The notes: a model not told the origin generated them from the letters alone. A stretch of 64,000 bases of DNA from Budorcas taxicolor (GCF_023091745.1 NC_068915.1:52138001-52202000); one strand, 5' to 3'. Counted from the stretch's first letter, positions 1 through 11,485 are shown. Numbers and translations: made by a program.

Positions 1-1250
1 TTTTCTATACTTCTGTATGTCTCCTGCGTTCCACTATATTAATATCCTACTTTAAACTATTGCATTGTATTGCTACTAGTTAAATCCTTGTCTGCATTTT
101 GCCATGAATCTTTTTGTTAGTGAGATAAAATTATCAATTGTGGTTAACAACATTATCTTCTTGGTCAAATGTTGACACAAACCTCCCAGTTTCTAACACT
201 TTCTAGTCATATTTAAGTAGCTTGATCATTCTCTGCTGAAATTCACAGATTTTAATATTAACTATTTCACTTAGAAAAATTATAAATGTTATAAAATATA
301 TAAAAACAGAACAGTAGAATATAGTATTCTATGTCCACCTATAGGCATCAACAAATAACATTTTGTCTATCTTATTTCATAAATACTTTCATTTCTTTTA
401 CTGTGTTCATTTCTTTTGCTTTTGTTTGTAATTTTTTGGTTTGGTTTTTATTTTGTCTTTCCAGTAATATTTTAACAAAAATCCAGACAGTGTGTCACTA
501 CACATAAAATTACTTCAGTAAATATCAAATAAAGAGGTTTCATGTTTTAATGGTTACAGCAATTTATATTTCTTGTGTTCTATATTTTTTAAGTATCCCA
601 TTATTTTAAACATATATAAAATTTTACAGCTGATTTTATTCTTATGAGCCCATGCTGCTGATTTTATAATCTACTTTAAAATTATTATTTTATATTTACT
701 TTACTTAAAATGAAAACTATAGCTATTTACATAATTTTCAGTTTCCTCTTCCACTTCTTCAAAAAATTTATATATATCCAAATGGTATAATTTATTAGCT
801 GACTTTCAATATATACCACAAATACTAAGATACTTGTCTAAATGTATCAAAGACTTCTGATTGCAATTGAAATGGAATAACTGGGATTAGCATGACTCCC
901 TTCCATGAAACAAAAATCTGGACAGAATACATTAGAAATGGATTTTAGTCTTTGGATGGCAGGCAACACAGGACAGAAATCCTAAGAAAGGAGAAGTCAA
1001 GAAGTTGAGCCCTAAGACAGTTCCAGTTTATAGACTGAATGGCACGAAAAAGACTTTAGGAAAGCTGATTATCCTGTGTGAGTTGAAAAGATGGTTTGGG
1101 AGTCTGGCAATGCCCAAAAGCTTAAGGATTGCAGGGTAGAATTCCACAGAGGGGGAGCTGCAGTAGGAAACTCCAGAGGTTTACAGGCTTCCCATACAAT
1201 CTTTTGCTGAGGAGAAAGAAAAGAGATCAGTGTATATAATCCTCCAAACT
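1..1250. other. AT-rich stretch without recognised gene
   Basis: No open frame of note and no young SINE or LINE. Up to about 890 it is plain AT-rich DNA. From about 890 to 1250 the composition becomes more balanced and purine-rich. Because an old L1M ORF1-like segment lies downstream at 2020-2333, this part might be the remains of that element's 5' region; that is inference only. Confidence 0.5.
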
Positions 1251-1352
1251 TAGTGAAAAGTATTAGTCACTCAGGAGTGTCTGACTCTTTGCAACCTCAT
1301 GGACTGTAGCCCACCAGGCTCCTCTGTCCGTGGAATTCTCCAGGCAAGAATT
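1251..1352 (-). mobile_element. Bov-tA SINE, partial
   Basis: The plus strand reads the complement of the Bov-A body: the block around 'ctgactctttgcaacctcat' followed by 'ggactgtagcccaccaggct' and the 'ctccaggcaagaat' block. The tRNA-like head is missing, so this is a fragment of about 100 bp. No TSD was found. The body is diverged (for example 'aggagtgtc' in place of the usual cagtcgtgtc). Confidence 0.85.
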
Positions 1353-1613
1353 TCACAGAGGCAAAATAATATGTGTTCCCCAAAGTATAATTAATAGTCC
1401 TAGTCTACTTGGGATGGTCTTGGGTTTAGAACTGAAGTCCCTGTATTCTTAGTAATGCACCCATACCAGGCAAATTGGGACAGCTGATCAACAGTGGTGG
1501 AAATCTTATCATTTGAAGTGTGCCGGGTTAGGAAATCAGGTGAGTCATGCTTTGGAGGTGAAAACTTAGTCCAAGACTAAAGGCAGTTCTGACCGTGCCT
1601 AATAAAACTTAAT

Positions 1614-1920
1614 GAAAGTGAAAAAGTGAAAGTGAAAGCAGCTCAGTTGTGTCCAACTCTCTGCGACCTCATGGACTTTAGTGTCGTGTCTGTCATTTCT
1701 GTAGTATCTGTAGCTCATTCATATCTGATTCTTTGCAACCCCATGGGCTGTAGCCTGCTAGGCTCCTCTGTCCGTGGAACATGTCCAGTATTCTCCAGGC
1801 CAGAATAGTGGAGTGGGTAGGCTTTCCGTGCTCCAGGAAAATCTTCCCAATCCAGGGATTGAACCCAGGTCTCTTGCATTGCAGGCATATTCTTTACCAG
1901 CTGAGGCACCAGGGAAGCCC
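1614..1920 (-). mobile_element. Bov-tA SINE with partly duplicated body
   Basis: A complete antisense Bov-tA: a 'gaaagtgaaagtg' tail on the left and the tRNA-derived head ending 'caccagggaagccc' on the right. The body carries two copies of the cysteine-anticodon-distal 'ctttgcaaccccat'-type block (about 1655 and 1732), so it is about 100 bp longer than a standard copy. It is flanked by a perfect 12 bp TSD, 'ataaaacttaat', at 1602-1613 and 1921-1932. The open frames across it have no coding meaning. Confidence 0.93.
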
Positions 1921-2019
1921 ATAAAACTTAATAGTTAGTCTCAAAGGATAAAAATGTTTTCAGGTACCTTAAAAGGTCAAATGTATTCAAAGGAATAAAA
2001 AAGAATCCAACCCCCAACT

Positions 2020-2333
2020 AGTTATTATCCATAATGTCTGATATCTAACAAAAAAGCTGCAGGCACGCAAAGGAACAGGAAAATAGAATTCTTAATTAAA
2101 AAAAAAAAAAAGGAAATCACTGGAAATAGACCTGATAGTGATACAGATAATAGAAACGGATGCAAGAATTGTATAGAGATTGTTATAGCTGAAATATATA
2201 CAAGGAGGCAGAGTAAAATTTATCTTGGTAAGTACAAACATGGAAGATTCAAAAAAAAAATCCATTTCTAAAAATGAAAACTATAATATCAAAAAAATTT
2301 CACTAAATAGAATTAAAAACAGACTAGATAAGT
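2020..2333 (+). mobile_element. Old L1M ORF1-region fragment
   Basis: The stretch starting near 'cataatgtctgatatctaac' and running to 'aaacagactagata' resembles the ORF1 coding region of old mammalian L1 (L1M/L1ME type): A-rich, same strand, with repeated 'gaaatgaaaa'-like segments. Many substitutions and A-run expansions (13 A at 2098-2111) destroy the frame. The assignment rests on remembered family sequence and was not aligned. Confidence 0.6.
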
Positions 2334-2335
2334 CT

Positions 2336-2455
2336 TCTGCCTATTTCTTAATCTGGATTTTCTTTGATGTTAAATTGTATGAGATGTTTATATAGTTTGG
2401 ATATTACCCCCTATCAGTCTTATCATTTGCAAATATCTTCTCCCATTCATGAATA
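2336..2455 (-). mobile_element. L1 5' inverted segment (twin priming)
   Basis: About 120 bp of antisense L1 ORF2/3' sequence (the 'ttaatctggattttctttga' block and the 'ttatcatttgcaaatatctt' block). It lies directly against a sense L1 segment starting near 2456. Opposite-strand pieces of one L1 joined head to head are the usual product of twin priming. It could also be two separate L1 insertions. Confidence 0.75.
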
Positions 2456-2770
2456 GAGATTTTTCCAGAGATGAAAGGCAGGTGACCAATAGGCACATGA
2501 AAGGATGCTTAACATTGTAAATTTTAAGGGAAATGCAAATCAAAGCCACAGTGAGACATCACCTCACCTATTATCATGAGGTGGCTATTTGACTATCAGA
2601 ATAGCTATCATCAAAGAGAATACATATAGAAAATCTTGGTGAGAATTTGGAGAAAAAGGAACTCTTGTAGAAATAGTACATTTCTTGTTGGTAGAAATGT
2701 AAATTGGTGCAGCCACTGTGAAACACACTATGGAACTTTTTCAAAAACTTTTCCAAAAAAGCTAATACTA
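2456..2770 (+). mobile_element. L1 ORF2 3' region, part 1
   Basis: Sense L1 encoding the degraded C-terminal ORF2p region: 'aggcacatgaaaggatgctt', then 'ggaaatgcaaatcaaagcca', then the 'tttcttgttggtagaaatgtaaattg' block that in intact L1 encodes the cysteine-rich motif. It is interrupted at 2781 by a BovB and resumes at 3996. Confidence 0.88.
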
Positions 2771-2780
2771 GAACTACTAT
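2771..2780. repeat. TSD of nested BovB (left copy)
   Basis: 'gaactactat' at 2771-2780 is matched by 'gaactaatat' at 3986-3995 (9 of 10). L1 sequence continues directly from one copy to the other once the BovB is removed. Confidence 0.8.
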
Positions 2781-3985
2781 CAGTTCAATTCAGTCGCTCA
2801 AATGTGTCCGACTCTTTGCAACCCCATGAATCGCAGCATGACAGGCCTCCCTGTCCATCACCAACTCCCGGAGTTCACTCAGACTCACGTCCATAGAGTC
2901 AGTGATGCCATCTAGCCACCTCATCCTCGGTCATCCCCTTCTCCTCCTGCCCCCAATCCCTCCCAGCATCAAAGTCTTTTCCAATGAGTCAACTCTTCGC
3001 ATGAGGTGGCCAAAGTACTGGAGTTTCAGCTTTAGCATCATTCCTTCCAAAGAAAACCCAGGGCTGATCTCCTTCAGAATGGACTGGTTGGATCTCCTTG
3101 CAGTCCAAGGGACTCTCAAGAGTCTTCTCCAACACCACAGTTCAAAAGCATCAATTCTTCGGTGCTCAGCCTTCTTCACAGTCCAACTCTCACATCCATA
3201 CATGACCACTGGAAAAACCATAGGCTTGACTAAACGGACCTTAGTCGGCAAAGTAATATCTCTGCTTTTGAATATGCTATCTAGGTTGGTCATAACTTTC
3301 CTTCCAAGGAGTAAGCGTCTTTTAATTTCATGGCTGCAGTCACCATCTGCAGTGATTTTGGAGCCCCCCAATATAAAGTCTGACACTGTTTCCACTGTTT
3401 CCCAGTCTATTTCCCATGAAATGATGGGACTGGATGCCATGATCTTCATTTTCTGAATGTTGAGCTTTAAGCCAACTTTTTCACTCTCCTCTTTCAGTTT
3501 CATCAAGAGGCTTTTTAGTTCCTCTTCACTTTCTTCCATAAGGGTGGTGTCATCTGCATATCTGAGGTTATTGATATTTCTCCCAGCAATCTTGATTCCA
3601 GCTTGTGTTTCTTCTAGTCCAGCATTTCTCATGATGTACTCCGCATATAAGTTAAATAAGCAGGGTGACAGTATAAAGCCTTGACGTACTCTTTTTCCTA
3701 TTTGGAACCAGTCTGTTGTTCCATGTCCAGTTCTAACTGTTGCTTCCTGACCTGCATACAGATTTCTTAAGAGGCAGGTCAGGTGGTCTGGTATTCCCAT
3801 CTCTTGAAGAATTTTCCACAGTTTACTGTGATCCACAAAATCAAAGGCTTTGGCATAGTCAATAAAGCAGAAATAGATATTTTTCTGGAATTCTCTTGCT
3901 TTTTCCACGATCCAGCAGATGTTGGCAATTTGATCTCTTCTAAAACCAGCTTGAACATCAAGAAGTTCACGGTTCACATATTGCT
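2781..3985 (-). mobile_element. BovB LINE (RTE), 5'-truncated, nested in L1
   Basis: Antisense BovB of 1205 bp. It begins with the complement of the 3' terminal repeat of 'gaact' units ('cagttcaattcagtcgctca') and extends up into the reverse-transcriptase region. It inserted into the L1 ORF2 remnant and made a 10 bp TSD. Compared with the other copies here it is well preserved, with a single open frame through most of its length. Confidence 0.96.
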
Positions 3986-4031
3986 GAACTAATATATGAC
4001 CCAGCAATTCCACTACTGGGTATATCTCCAA
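2931..4031 (-). pseudogene. BovB reverse transcriptase remnant (366-codon open frame)
   Basis: The longest open frame in the window. It encodes the middle and C-terminal part of the BovB polymerase. Visible RT motifs: 'FIDYAKAFD' at about residues 56-64 (motif A, metal-binding Asp), 'RQGFILSPCLF' at about 117-127 (motif B) and 'YADD' at 158-161 (motif C, both Asp kept). After these come the conserved 'GGSKITADGDCSHEIKRRLL' block and the C-terminal 'GCESWTVKKAEHRRIDAFEL' block. The apparent start and first ~15 residues are not BovB: they come from antisense L1 sequence past the insertion boundary at 3985. The endonuclease domain and N-terminus are missing because of 5' truncation. A full BovB polymerase is near 1000 residues, so this cannot be autonomous. 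Confidence 0.9.
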
Positions 4032-4161
4032 GAAAAAAAAAAAAAAAAAAAAAACCCTAACACTAATTTGAAAAGATATTTACACCTCAATGTTCATAGC
4101 AGCATTATTTAAAAATTGCTAATATATAGAAACAAGTGTCCACCAACAGATGAATAAAGAT

Positions 4162-4192
<31 letters not shown>
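3996..4192 (+). mobile_element. L1 3' region, part 2, with A-run and (TA)n
   Basis: The L1 resumes with 'atgacccagcaattccacta' and continues through 'caatgttcatagcagcatta' and 'ccaccaacagatgaataaag'. Two simple-sequence expansions sit where L1 already has short A-rich and TA-rich tracts: about 22 A from 4031, and (TA)n from about 4166 to 4192. Confidence 0.9.
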
Positions 4193-4196
<4 letters not shown>

Positions 4197-4201
4197 AATA
4201 C

Positions 4202-4412
4202 TGCTGCTGCTGCTATTTCATCCCTAAGTCATGTACAGTTCTTAGTGATCCCATGCACTGTAGCCCACCAGGCTCTTCTGTCCATGAGATTTCCCAGCAA
4301 GAATAGTGGAGTAGATTTCTATTTCCTTCTCCAGGGGATCTGCCCAACCCAGGGATCAAACCCACATCTCCTACTTGGAGGGGGATTCTTTACAGCTGAA
4401 CCATGGAAGTCA
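4202..4412 (-). mobile_element. Bov-tA SINE nested in L1
   Basis: Antisense Bov-tA. Its tail is (CTG)n at the left, complementary to the CAG-repeat tail type. The head at the right is degraded ('cagctgaaccatggaag'). TSD 'atggaatac' at 4193-4201 and 4413-4421, inside the L1 phrase for 'ggaatactactcagccataa'. Confidence 0.93.
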
Positions 4413-4421
4413 ATGGAATAC

Positions 4422-4862
4422 CACTCAGTCATAAAAACAATGAAAATTGTGCTATTTGCTCTAACATGAATGGACTTGGAGGGTATTATGCTAAATTAAA
4501 TATCAGAAAAATACAATTACAGTATAATATCACTTACATATGGATTCTACAAAGTACAAGAAACTAGGAAATATGACAAAAAAAACAGATACACAAATAT
4601 AGAGGACAAGCAAGTGGTTAACAGTGGAGAGATGGAAGAGGTGCAGGGTAATACAGGGGTAAAGGAATAAGTACAAACTACTAAGTATGAAATAAGCCAC
4701 AAGGATATATTTTACAACACAGAGAATATAGCTAATATTTTATAATAACTTAAGTCAAGTATAACCCTTAAAAAACATGTATAACTATATTGTACACCTG
4801 TAACATAAATATTATGTATCAATTACATGTTAATAAAATATAAATAAATGAAAAAATGAAAA
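4422..4862 (+). mobile_element. L1 3' end, part 3 (3' UTR)
   Basis: Continuation of the same L1: 'ccactcagtcataaaaacaa', then an L1M-type 3' UTR ('caagtggttaacagtggaga', 'attgtacacctgtaacataa') ending in an A-rich, AATAAA-containing tail near 4838-4862. The whole L1 spans about 2336-4862, with BovB and Bov-tA inserted later. Confidence 0.85.
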
Positions 4863-5046
4863 AAGAAAGATTAGATGTTGTAGGTGAAAAGTTTAGTGAA
4901 TTTAAAACACAGCGATAAAAATTATTCAGAGCCAAACAAACAAGAAGTAGAGATTGATAAAAAGTACACAAACCATCAGTGAATTAGGACAATTTTAGGC
5001 ATTCTAATATTTGTGTAATTAGGAACCTTCTAATATTTAGGTAATT

Positions 5047-5253
5047 AGCTTCCCTGGTAGCTCAGTCAGTAAAGAATCTGCCTGCAATACAGGAGATCTG
5101 GGTTTGATCCCTGGGTCAGAAAGATCCCCTGGAGAAGGAAATGGCAACCCACTCCAGTATTCTTGCCTGGAGAATCTCATGAGCTAAGAAGCCTGGTGGA
5201 CTACAATCTATAAGCTCATAGGAGTCAGACACAACTAGTGACTAATCCACCAC
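5047..5253 (+). mobile_element. Bov-tA SINE
   Basis: Full-length sense copy. The tRNA-derived head is 'cttccctggtagctcagtca' with a B-box-like 'gggtttgatccctgg'; the body is 'cactccagtattcttgcctg'; it ends near 'actaatccaccacc'. Directly upstream is a near-tandem doublet of 'ttctaatatttgtgtaatta' (4999 and 5028 regions), which hides any TSD. Confidence 0.93.
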
Positions 5254-6058
5254 CAGGATACCTGAAGGAGATCAGAGACAAGTCTTTTTGAATCCCTTAT
5301 TCCCACAGAGGCTGTGAATATAATGAAGGGTAGCTTGTGTTTCAACACTGAGCATGCAGCAACAGAAGTTGCAAGAGTTGCTCATCTGTCATGGTCTCAT
5401 GGATTTGAGAGATGAGTTAATGACAAATATAGAATTTGAAATATAATAGTGTACACATGAAATATGTAATGTTTTAAACCAGTTACCACAAATTAATAAT
5501 AAATAAATTTTAATAAAGAATAAATTGTGCTGGCATTTGATCACAAAGAACTGAGGTTAGAAACTGGGTTTGGCAGAGAGCAATACCCAGGTTGAAACTG
5601 AAGAGCATACTCCATGGTATGAATTTCTTAAAAAAGGACATGCACTTTTAACTCTACACATGGATTTAAATGAATATGGAGTAATAGGGCGTGTGCTCTG
5701 GTTCACACCAAAACCAGACACACAGGAAATTGAACTGATTGTGAGAATCTTCCTATAAGTGTACTTGAACAGCAGTCTTGAGAAGATTAAGCTTAAGATG
5801 ATAAACTAGGAAACAAGGAGATAGTACAACTTCTATTTTGATTTAGGTTTCATTTGTTCACATGTAGCTTCCATTGTTTGTTTATGTATTTTTATGTACT
5901 GATACATCATAATTACACTAGCACATGAATTTTAAACATACGAAAATTACAATACATGTTAAATAATTCATTTAATATATAATGCATAACATTTATCAAA
6001 TATTAATACATATATATTAAATAATAAAATATAATTATTGTAATTCATAATATATAAG
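5254..6058. other. Unassigned AT-rich stretch
   Basis: A 62-codon open frame at 5570-5758 (plus) has no recognisable domain or signal peptide and no splice or promoter context, and I do not call it a gene. The 5440-5520 part looks like an A-rich L1-type 3' end, but weakly. 5930-6058 is almost pure A/T. Confidence 0.4.
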
Positions 6059-7111
6059 TTCAGTTCAGTTCAGTCTCTCAGTAGTGTCCGACTCTTTGCA
6101 ATCCCATGAACTACAGCACGCCAGACCCCTGTGTCCATCACCAACTCCTGGAGTCCACCCAAACCCATGTCCATCGAGTCAGTGATGCCATCCAACCATC
6201 TCATCCTCTGTTGTCCCCTTCTGCTGCTGCCCTCAATATTTCCCAGCATCAGAGTCGTTTCAAGAAGGTCAGCTCTTCACATAGGTGGCCAAAGTATTGG
6301 AGTTTCAGCTTCAACATCAGTCCTTCCAATGAACACCCAGGACTGAACTCCTTTAGGATGGACTACTTGGATCTCCTTGCAGTCCAAGGGACTCTCAAGA
6401 GTCTTCTGCAACACCACAGTTCAAACATCAATTCTTCGGTGCTCAGTTTTCTTTATACCCCAACTCTCACATTCATACATGACCACAAGAAAAAATATAG
6501 CCTTGACTAGACTGACCTTTGTTGGTAAAGCAATGTCTCTGCTTTTTAATATGCTGTCTAGGTTGGTCATAACTTTCCTTCCAAGGAGTAAATGTCTTTT
6601 AATTTCATGGCTGCAATCATCTGCAGTGATTTTGGAGCCCCTGAAAATAAAGTCAGCCACTGTTTCTATTGGTTCCCCATCTATTTGCCATGAAGTGATG
6701 GGACCAGATGCCATGATTTTAGTTTTCTGAATGTTGAGCTTTAAGCCAACTTTTTCACTCTCCTCTTTCACTTTCATCAAGAGGCTTTTTAGTTCCCCTT
6801 CACATTCTACCATAAGGGTGGTGACCTTTCCATATCTGAAGTGATTGATATTTCTCCCGGCAGTCTTGATTCTAGCTTGTGCTTCCTCAAGCCCAGCATG
6901 ATGTACTCTGCATATAGGTTAAATAAGCAAGGTGACAATATACAGCCTTGACATACTCCTTTTTCTATTTGTAACCAGTCTGTTGTTCCATGTCCAGTTC
7001 TAACTGTTGTTTCCTGACCTGCATACAGGTTTCTCAGAAGGCAGGTCAGGTCATCTGGTATTCCTATCTCTTTCAGAATTTTCCACAGTTATTGTGATCT
7101 ACACAGTCAAA
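6059..7111 (-). mobile_element. BovB LINE, 3' half (split by nested BovB)
   Basis: Antisense BovB beginning at the 3' terminal repeat 'agttcagttcagttcag' and running up through the RT region. The RT active-site box is destroyed: the complement of 'gacctttccatatctgaag' reads YGKV instead of YADD. Open frames on the minus strand (for example 6421-6813) are pieces of the polymerase C-terminus. The element continues at 7821. Confidence 0.95.
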
Positions 7112-7820
7112 AAGTTGGCTTAAAGCTCAACATTCAGAAAATGAAGATCATGGCATCTGTCCCATCACTTCATGGGAAATAGATGGGGAAACAGTGGAAA
7201 CAGCGTCAGACTTTATTTTGGGGGGCTCCAAAATCACTGCAGATGGTGATTGCAGCCATGAAATTAAAAGACACTTACTTGGCAGGAAGGGAAAGGAAGG
7301 AAAGTTATGACCAATCTAGATAGCGTATTCAAAATCAGAGACATTACTTTGCCAACAAAGATCCGTCAAGTCAAAGCTATGGTTTTTCCAGTAGTCATGT
7401 ATGGATGTGAGAGTTGGACTGTGAAGAAAACAGCACTGAAGAATTGATACTTTTGAATTGTGGTGTTGGAGAAGACTCTTGAGAGTCCCTTGGACTGCAA
7501 GGAGATCCAACCAGTCCATTCTAAAGGAGATCAGTCCTGGGTGTTCTTCGGAAGGAATGATGCTAAAGCTGAAACTCCAGTACTTTGTCCACCTCATGCA
7601 AAGAGTTGACTCATTGGAAAAGACTCTGATGCTGGGAGGCATTGGAGGCAGGAAGACAAGGGTGCAACAGAGGATAAGATGGCTGGATGGCATCACCGAC
7701 TCAGTGAACATGAATTTACATGAACTCCGGGATTGGTGATGGCCAGGGAGGCCTGAAGTGCTGCAATTCATGGGGTCGCGAAGAGTCAGACAGGACTGAG
7801 CGACTCAACTGAACTGAACA
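7112..7820 (+). mobile_element. BovB LINE 3' end inserted inside another BovB
   Basis: A 709 bp sense BovB, 5'-truncated at 'aagttggcttaaagctcaac' and ending in 'gactcaactgaactgaac'. It breaks the host BovB at the phrase 'cacagtcaaaggctttggca', leaving 'gtcaaa' on both sides (7106-7111 and 7823-7828). The 93-codon frame at 7458-7739 is its polymerase C-terminus. The host BovB carries the same 3' region in the other direction, so the two form a long imperfect inverted repeat. Confidence 0.93.
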
Positions 7821-9277
7821 TGGTCAAAGGCTTTGGCATAGTCAATAAAACAGAAATAGATGTTTTTTCTGGAACTCTCTTGCTTTTTCGATGCTCCAGT
7901 GGATGTTGGCAATTTGATCTCTGGTTCCTCTGCCTTTGCTAAAACCAGCTTGAACATCTGGAAGTTCATGGTTCACATATTGCTGAAGCCTGGCTTGGAG
8001 AATGTTAAGCATTACTTTACAGGCGTGTGAGATGAGTGCAATTATGTGGTAGTTTGAGCATTCTTTGGCATTGCCTTTCTTTGGGATAGGAATGAAAACT
8101 AACCTTTTCCAGTCCTGCGGCCACTGCTGAGTTTTCCAAATTTGCTGCCATATTGAATGTAGCACTTTCACAGCATCATCGTTCAGGATTTGAAATAGCT
8201 CAACTGGAATTCCATCACCTCCACTAGCTTTGTTCATACTGATGCTTCCTAAGGCTCACTTGACTTCACATTCCAGGATGTCTGGCTCTAGGTGAGTGAT
8301 TCCAGCATCATGATTATCTGGGTCATAAAGATCTGTTTTGTAGAGTTCTTCTGTGTATTCTTGCCACCTCTTCTTAATATCTTCTGCTTCTGTTAGGTCC
8401 ATACCATTTCTGTCCTTTATTGAACCCCTTTGCATGAAATGTTCCCTGGTATCTCTAATTTTCTTGAAGAGATCTCTAGTCTTTCCCATTATATTGTTTT
8501 CCTCTGTTTCTTTGCATTGATCCCTGAGGAAGGTTTTCTTATCTCTTTTTGCTATTCTTTGGAACTCTGCATTCAAATGGGTATATCTTTCCTTTTCTCC
8601 TTTGTTTTTCACTTCCCTTCTTTTCACAGCCATTTGTAAGGCCTCCTCAGACTGCTGTTGTGCTTTTTTTGCATTTCTTTTTCTTGGGGATTGTCTTAAT
8701 ACCTGTCTCCTGTATAATGTCATGAATCTCCATCCATAGTTCATCAGGCACTCTGTCTATCAGATCTAGTCCCTTAAAACTATTTCTCACTTCCACTGTA
8801 TAGTCATAAGAGATTTGATTTAGGTCATACCTGAATTGTCTAGTAGTTTCTCCACTTTCTTCTATTTCAGTAGGAATTTGGCAATAAGGAGTTCATGATC
8901 TGAGCCACAATCAGCTCCCAGTCTTGTTTTGCTGACTGTATAGAGCTTCTCCATCTTGGCTGCAAAGAATATAATCAATTTGATATCGGTGTCGACCATC
9001 TGGTGATGTCCATGTGTAGAATCTTCTCTTGTGTTGTTGGAGGAGGGTGTTTACTTTGACCAATGTGTTCTCTTGGCAGAACTCTACTAGCCTTTGCCCT
9101 GCTTCGTTCTGTACTCCAATGTCAAATTTGCCTGTTACTCCAGATATTTCTTGACTTCCTACTTTTGCATTCCAGTCCCCTATAATGAAAAGGATATCTT
9201 TTTTGGGTATTAGTTCTAGAAGGTCTTGTAGGTCTTTATAGAACTGTTCAACTTCAGATTCTTCAGCATTACTGGCA
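7821..9277 (-). mobile_element. BovB LINE, 5' half with endonuclease region
   Basis: The rest of the 6059 BovB and the only copy here reaching well into the apurinic-type endonuclease. On the minus strand: 'GDWNAK' at about 9164-9184, 'YQIDYI' at about 8969-8986 and 'SDHELLI' at about 8882-8905. These are the Asn/Asp/His blocks of the C-terminal half of that domain. Frames 7842-8237 and 8256-8744 (minus) cover the linker and start of RT. The element stops near 'cttcagcattactggcaact' at about 9277, short of a full 5' end. Without the nested copy it is about 2.5 kb. Confidence 0.94.
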
Positions 9278-9310
9278 ACTGTTATAATATTATTGTATCT
9301 GTGATTATTC

Positions 9311-9412
9311 TCCCTTCCTTCCCTCCCTCTTTTCTTTCTTCCTTCTCTCTCTATTTTTGCTTTCTTTCTTTCTCTTCCTTACCCTCTTACTCCTTTTTTT
9401 TTCTGTCATTGA
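9311..9412. repeat. Pyrimidine-rich simple repeat (CCTT/CTTT)n
   Basis: Imperfect run of ccttccctcc and tttctttctt units on the plus strand, broken by a few A. It lies just past the truncated BovB 5' end. Confidence 0.85.
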
Positions 9413-11485
9413 TTGAGTTCTAATCCATCTCTCTCACAGAAACCACACCCATAATTCATATTTAAATTTCAGTTTCTTTCTGTCTATGAAATATATTTGT
9501 GAAGCAGTCTAATTTAAAACACTCAGCTTTTTTTTTTTTTCTGAAATAGTTACATATACTGTTATAAGTAATTTAGGAGAATACTGTAAATAATTCATTC
9601 TTAAAAGATCTTTGCAAATATTTAACTTAGTTTCCTTAGGAAATTCATCCATTTTACATCAGTGTTTAACAACTTTGATATTGGTAAATAAAACTAGGTA
9701 ATTAGAATAACCTATAATTATATAAGCAAGCAGAATAGCAGCTACAATTGGCCTAAATATGCTTGGGAATAAATCCTGATCAATACTGATAAGTTTTTCG
9801 CTCTTGTGTTGTGAGCAGACATGTTTTAAATATATGGAAGATTAACTAGTACTCGTTCTTAGTGGTTGGCAAGTCACAGTCTTTTTCAGGACAGTTTCCT
9901 TAGAAAATAGAAGGAATTTGTTTACTGATTACTTAAGAGAGATTGATGATATTAAAGTGGCAAATGGATGGTTGTACCAAGTGTTCTTTAAAAGTCTTTC
10001 TTGTAACATAATTTATATATCCACTCAAAGAAAATTCAATTTACTGTTCATCACTGTTCCACACAAGATGATATAAAATTATCAAAATGCTAAAATAACA
10101 TAATATTGCTAATGTTTAATTGATAAGAATCAGAGATAAAACAAAGAAAAGCAATGGATAATTGCATAAAATGATTTGATTCAGTAGTTCATGATTTTTG
10201 AAGCTCTTTAGTTTCAAGGATGTGGCTATAAAATGAATGTTCAATGTCCATAAAAAGGTATTTTTCTCTGAATGAGAGAATAAACCAGTTTCCTGCTTCT
10301 GCTAATATTCTCATTCATTTTTTTTCTTACAAAATATTATATAGTAAAACTCACTGTAAAGTAGCCATCATTTTTAGTTTGGCAATCTTATTTTCTACAT
10401 AATAATTGCAAATGAAGTGGTGACTCTTCAAATATATCTACTCTACAAAATAGGGGGATTATCCAAAAATGTAACACTTAGTTTTTAAAAAATAAAGAGA
10501 TGTTATGTTACTAACTTTCAACAATAATATAGCTTAATATATTTATTTCTCCCACAATGTAAAAACTTCTAACAGGGGACTTTATGTTTGAAGTGATGGG
10601 GAGAAAAGAAGAGACAGAGAGAGATTCTATATATTAAGATAACATGTTTGGCAATATGCAATATTTTTAATGTCAATGACATAATCACACAGTTTTGGAT
10701 TTGAAAGATGAATTAAAAATCGAACTCCTTTTTTATTAAAAAAAAATGGGTCTGTGTATGAAGAGTGATCAAGACCAGACTATGTATCATTAGTAACAAG
10801 GTTGGAATTTGAAGGTTAAAGCACTCTTTATTCAGAAGGGACACATATTTCAAACAATGAATCATGCAAGAGATTGAAATGGTCAACTGCTATGCAAGAA
10901 CCCTTTCTTCCTTTACCCCAAATACTCACTGCCAGTCCTCTCTAGTTCAACTTTATTCTGTTTTCTTTTTATTCCTTATAGTCCTAAAAATAAAAAAGAG
11001 CAGAGGCAAAAACAAAAACAAAAAATAAAACCTCTCTTCAAGGTAATTTAAGATTGTCTAACTAATTATCTTGATCCAGGGATCTGAACAGTTAGATCTT
11101 AAAGATACTTCAATAAATGATTACAAATATTTGAAAATAAGTTTGCTTAGTATGTTTGAAACCAGAATAAAACTCGTCAGGAGCAGAATGCGTTTAGCTT
11201 CTATATGTGACCAGTTAGCATTTTATTTCTTTTGAGTTTGTACACTTTATGTCTTCTTGAGAGAACAATACTTCTTGGTAAGTTCTTTTTTTCCTTTTTG
11301 TAGATCCATGTAAGAACTTGAAACCTGATGCACACCTTCTCATCTGCTAGTGTAAATCTCATATTTAGAAAAAATTAATCTTCTTCTCCCCATGTTCCTG
11401 TAGTAAAGAGTTTTTGTTTTTAATGGTATAACAACCTTGTATTTTCCCTTGTAATTGCTATCATGTTCTTAGTTTATGTAATCAC
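9413..11485. other. Unassigned AT-rich stretch
   Basis: About 2.1 kb with no young repeat, no credible open frame and only short homopolymers (T11 near 9530, A8 at about 10738). Probably ancient unique or fully degraded repeat sequence. Confidence 0.5.

Noticed and set aside
2931..4031. Functional reverse transcriptase gene
   Set aside because: 5'-truncated BovB without endonuclease or own start; the first residues come from antisense L1.
4031..4053. A second poly(A)-only insertion (A-run in the L1)
   Set aside because: No flanking target duplication; L1 normally has a short A-rich tract here, so simple expansion explains it.
5570..5758. 62-codon open frame as a small gene
   Set aside because: No domain, promoter, splice context or conserved feature; expected by chance in a window of this size.
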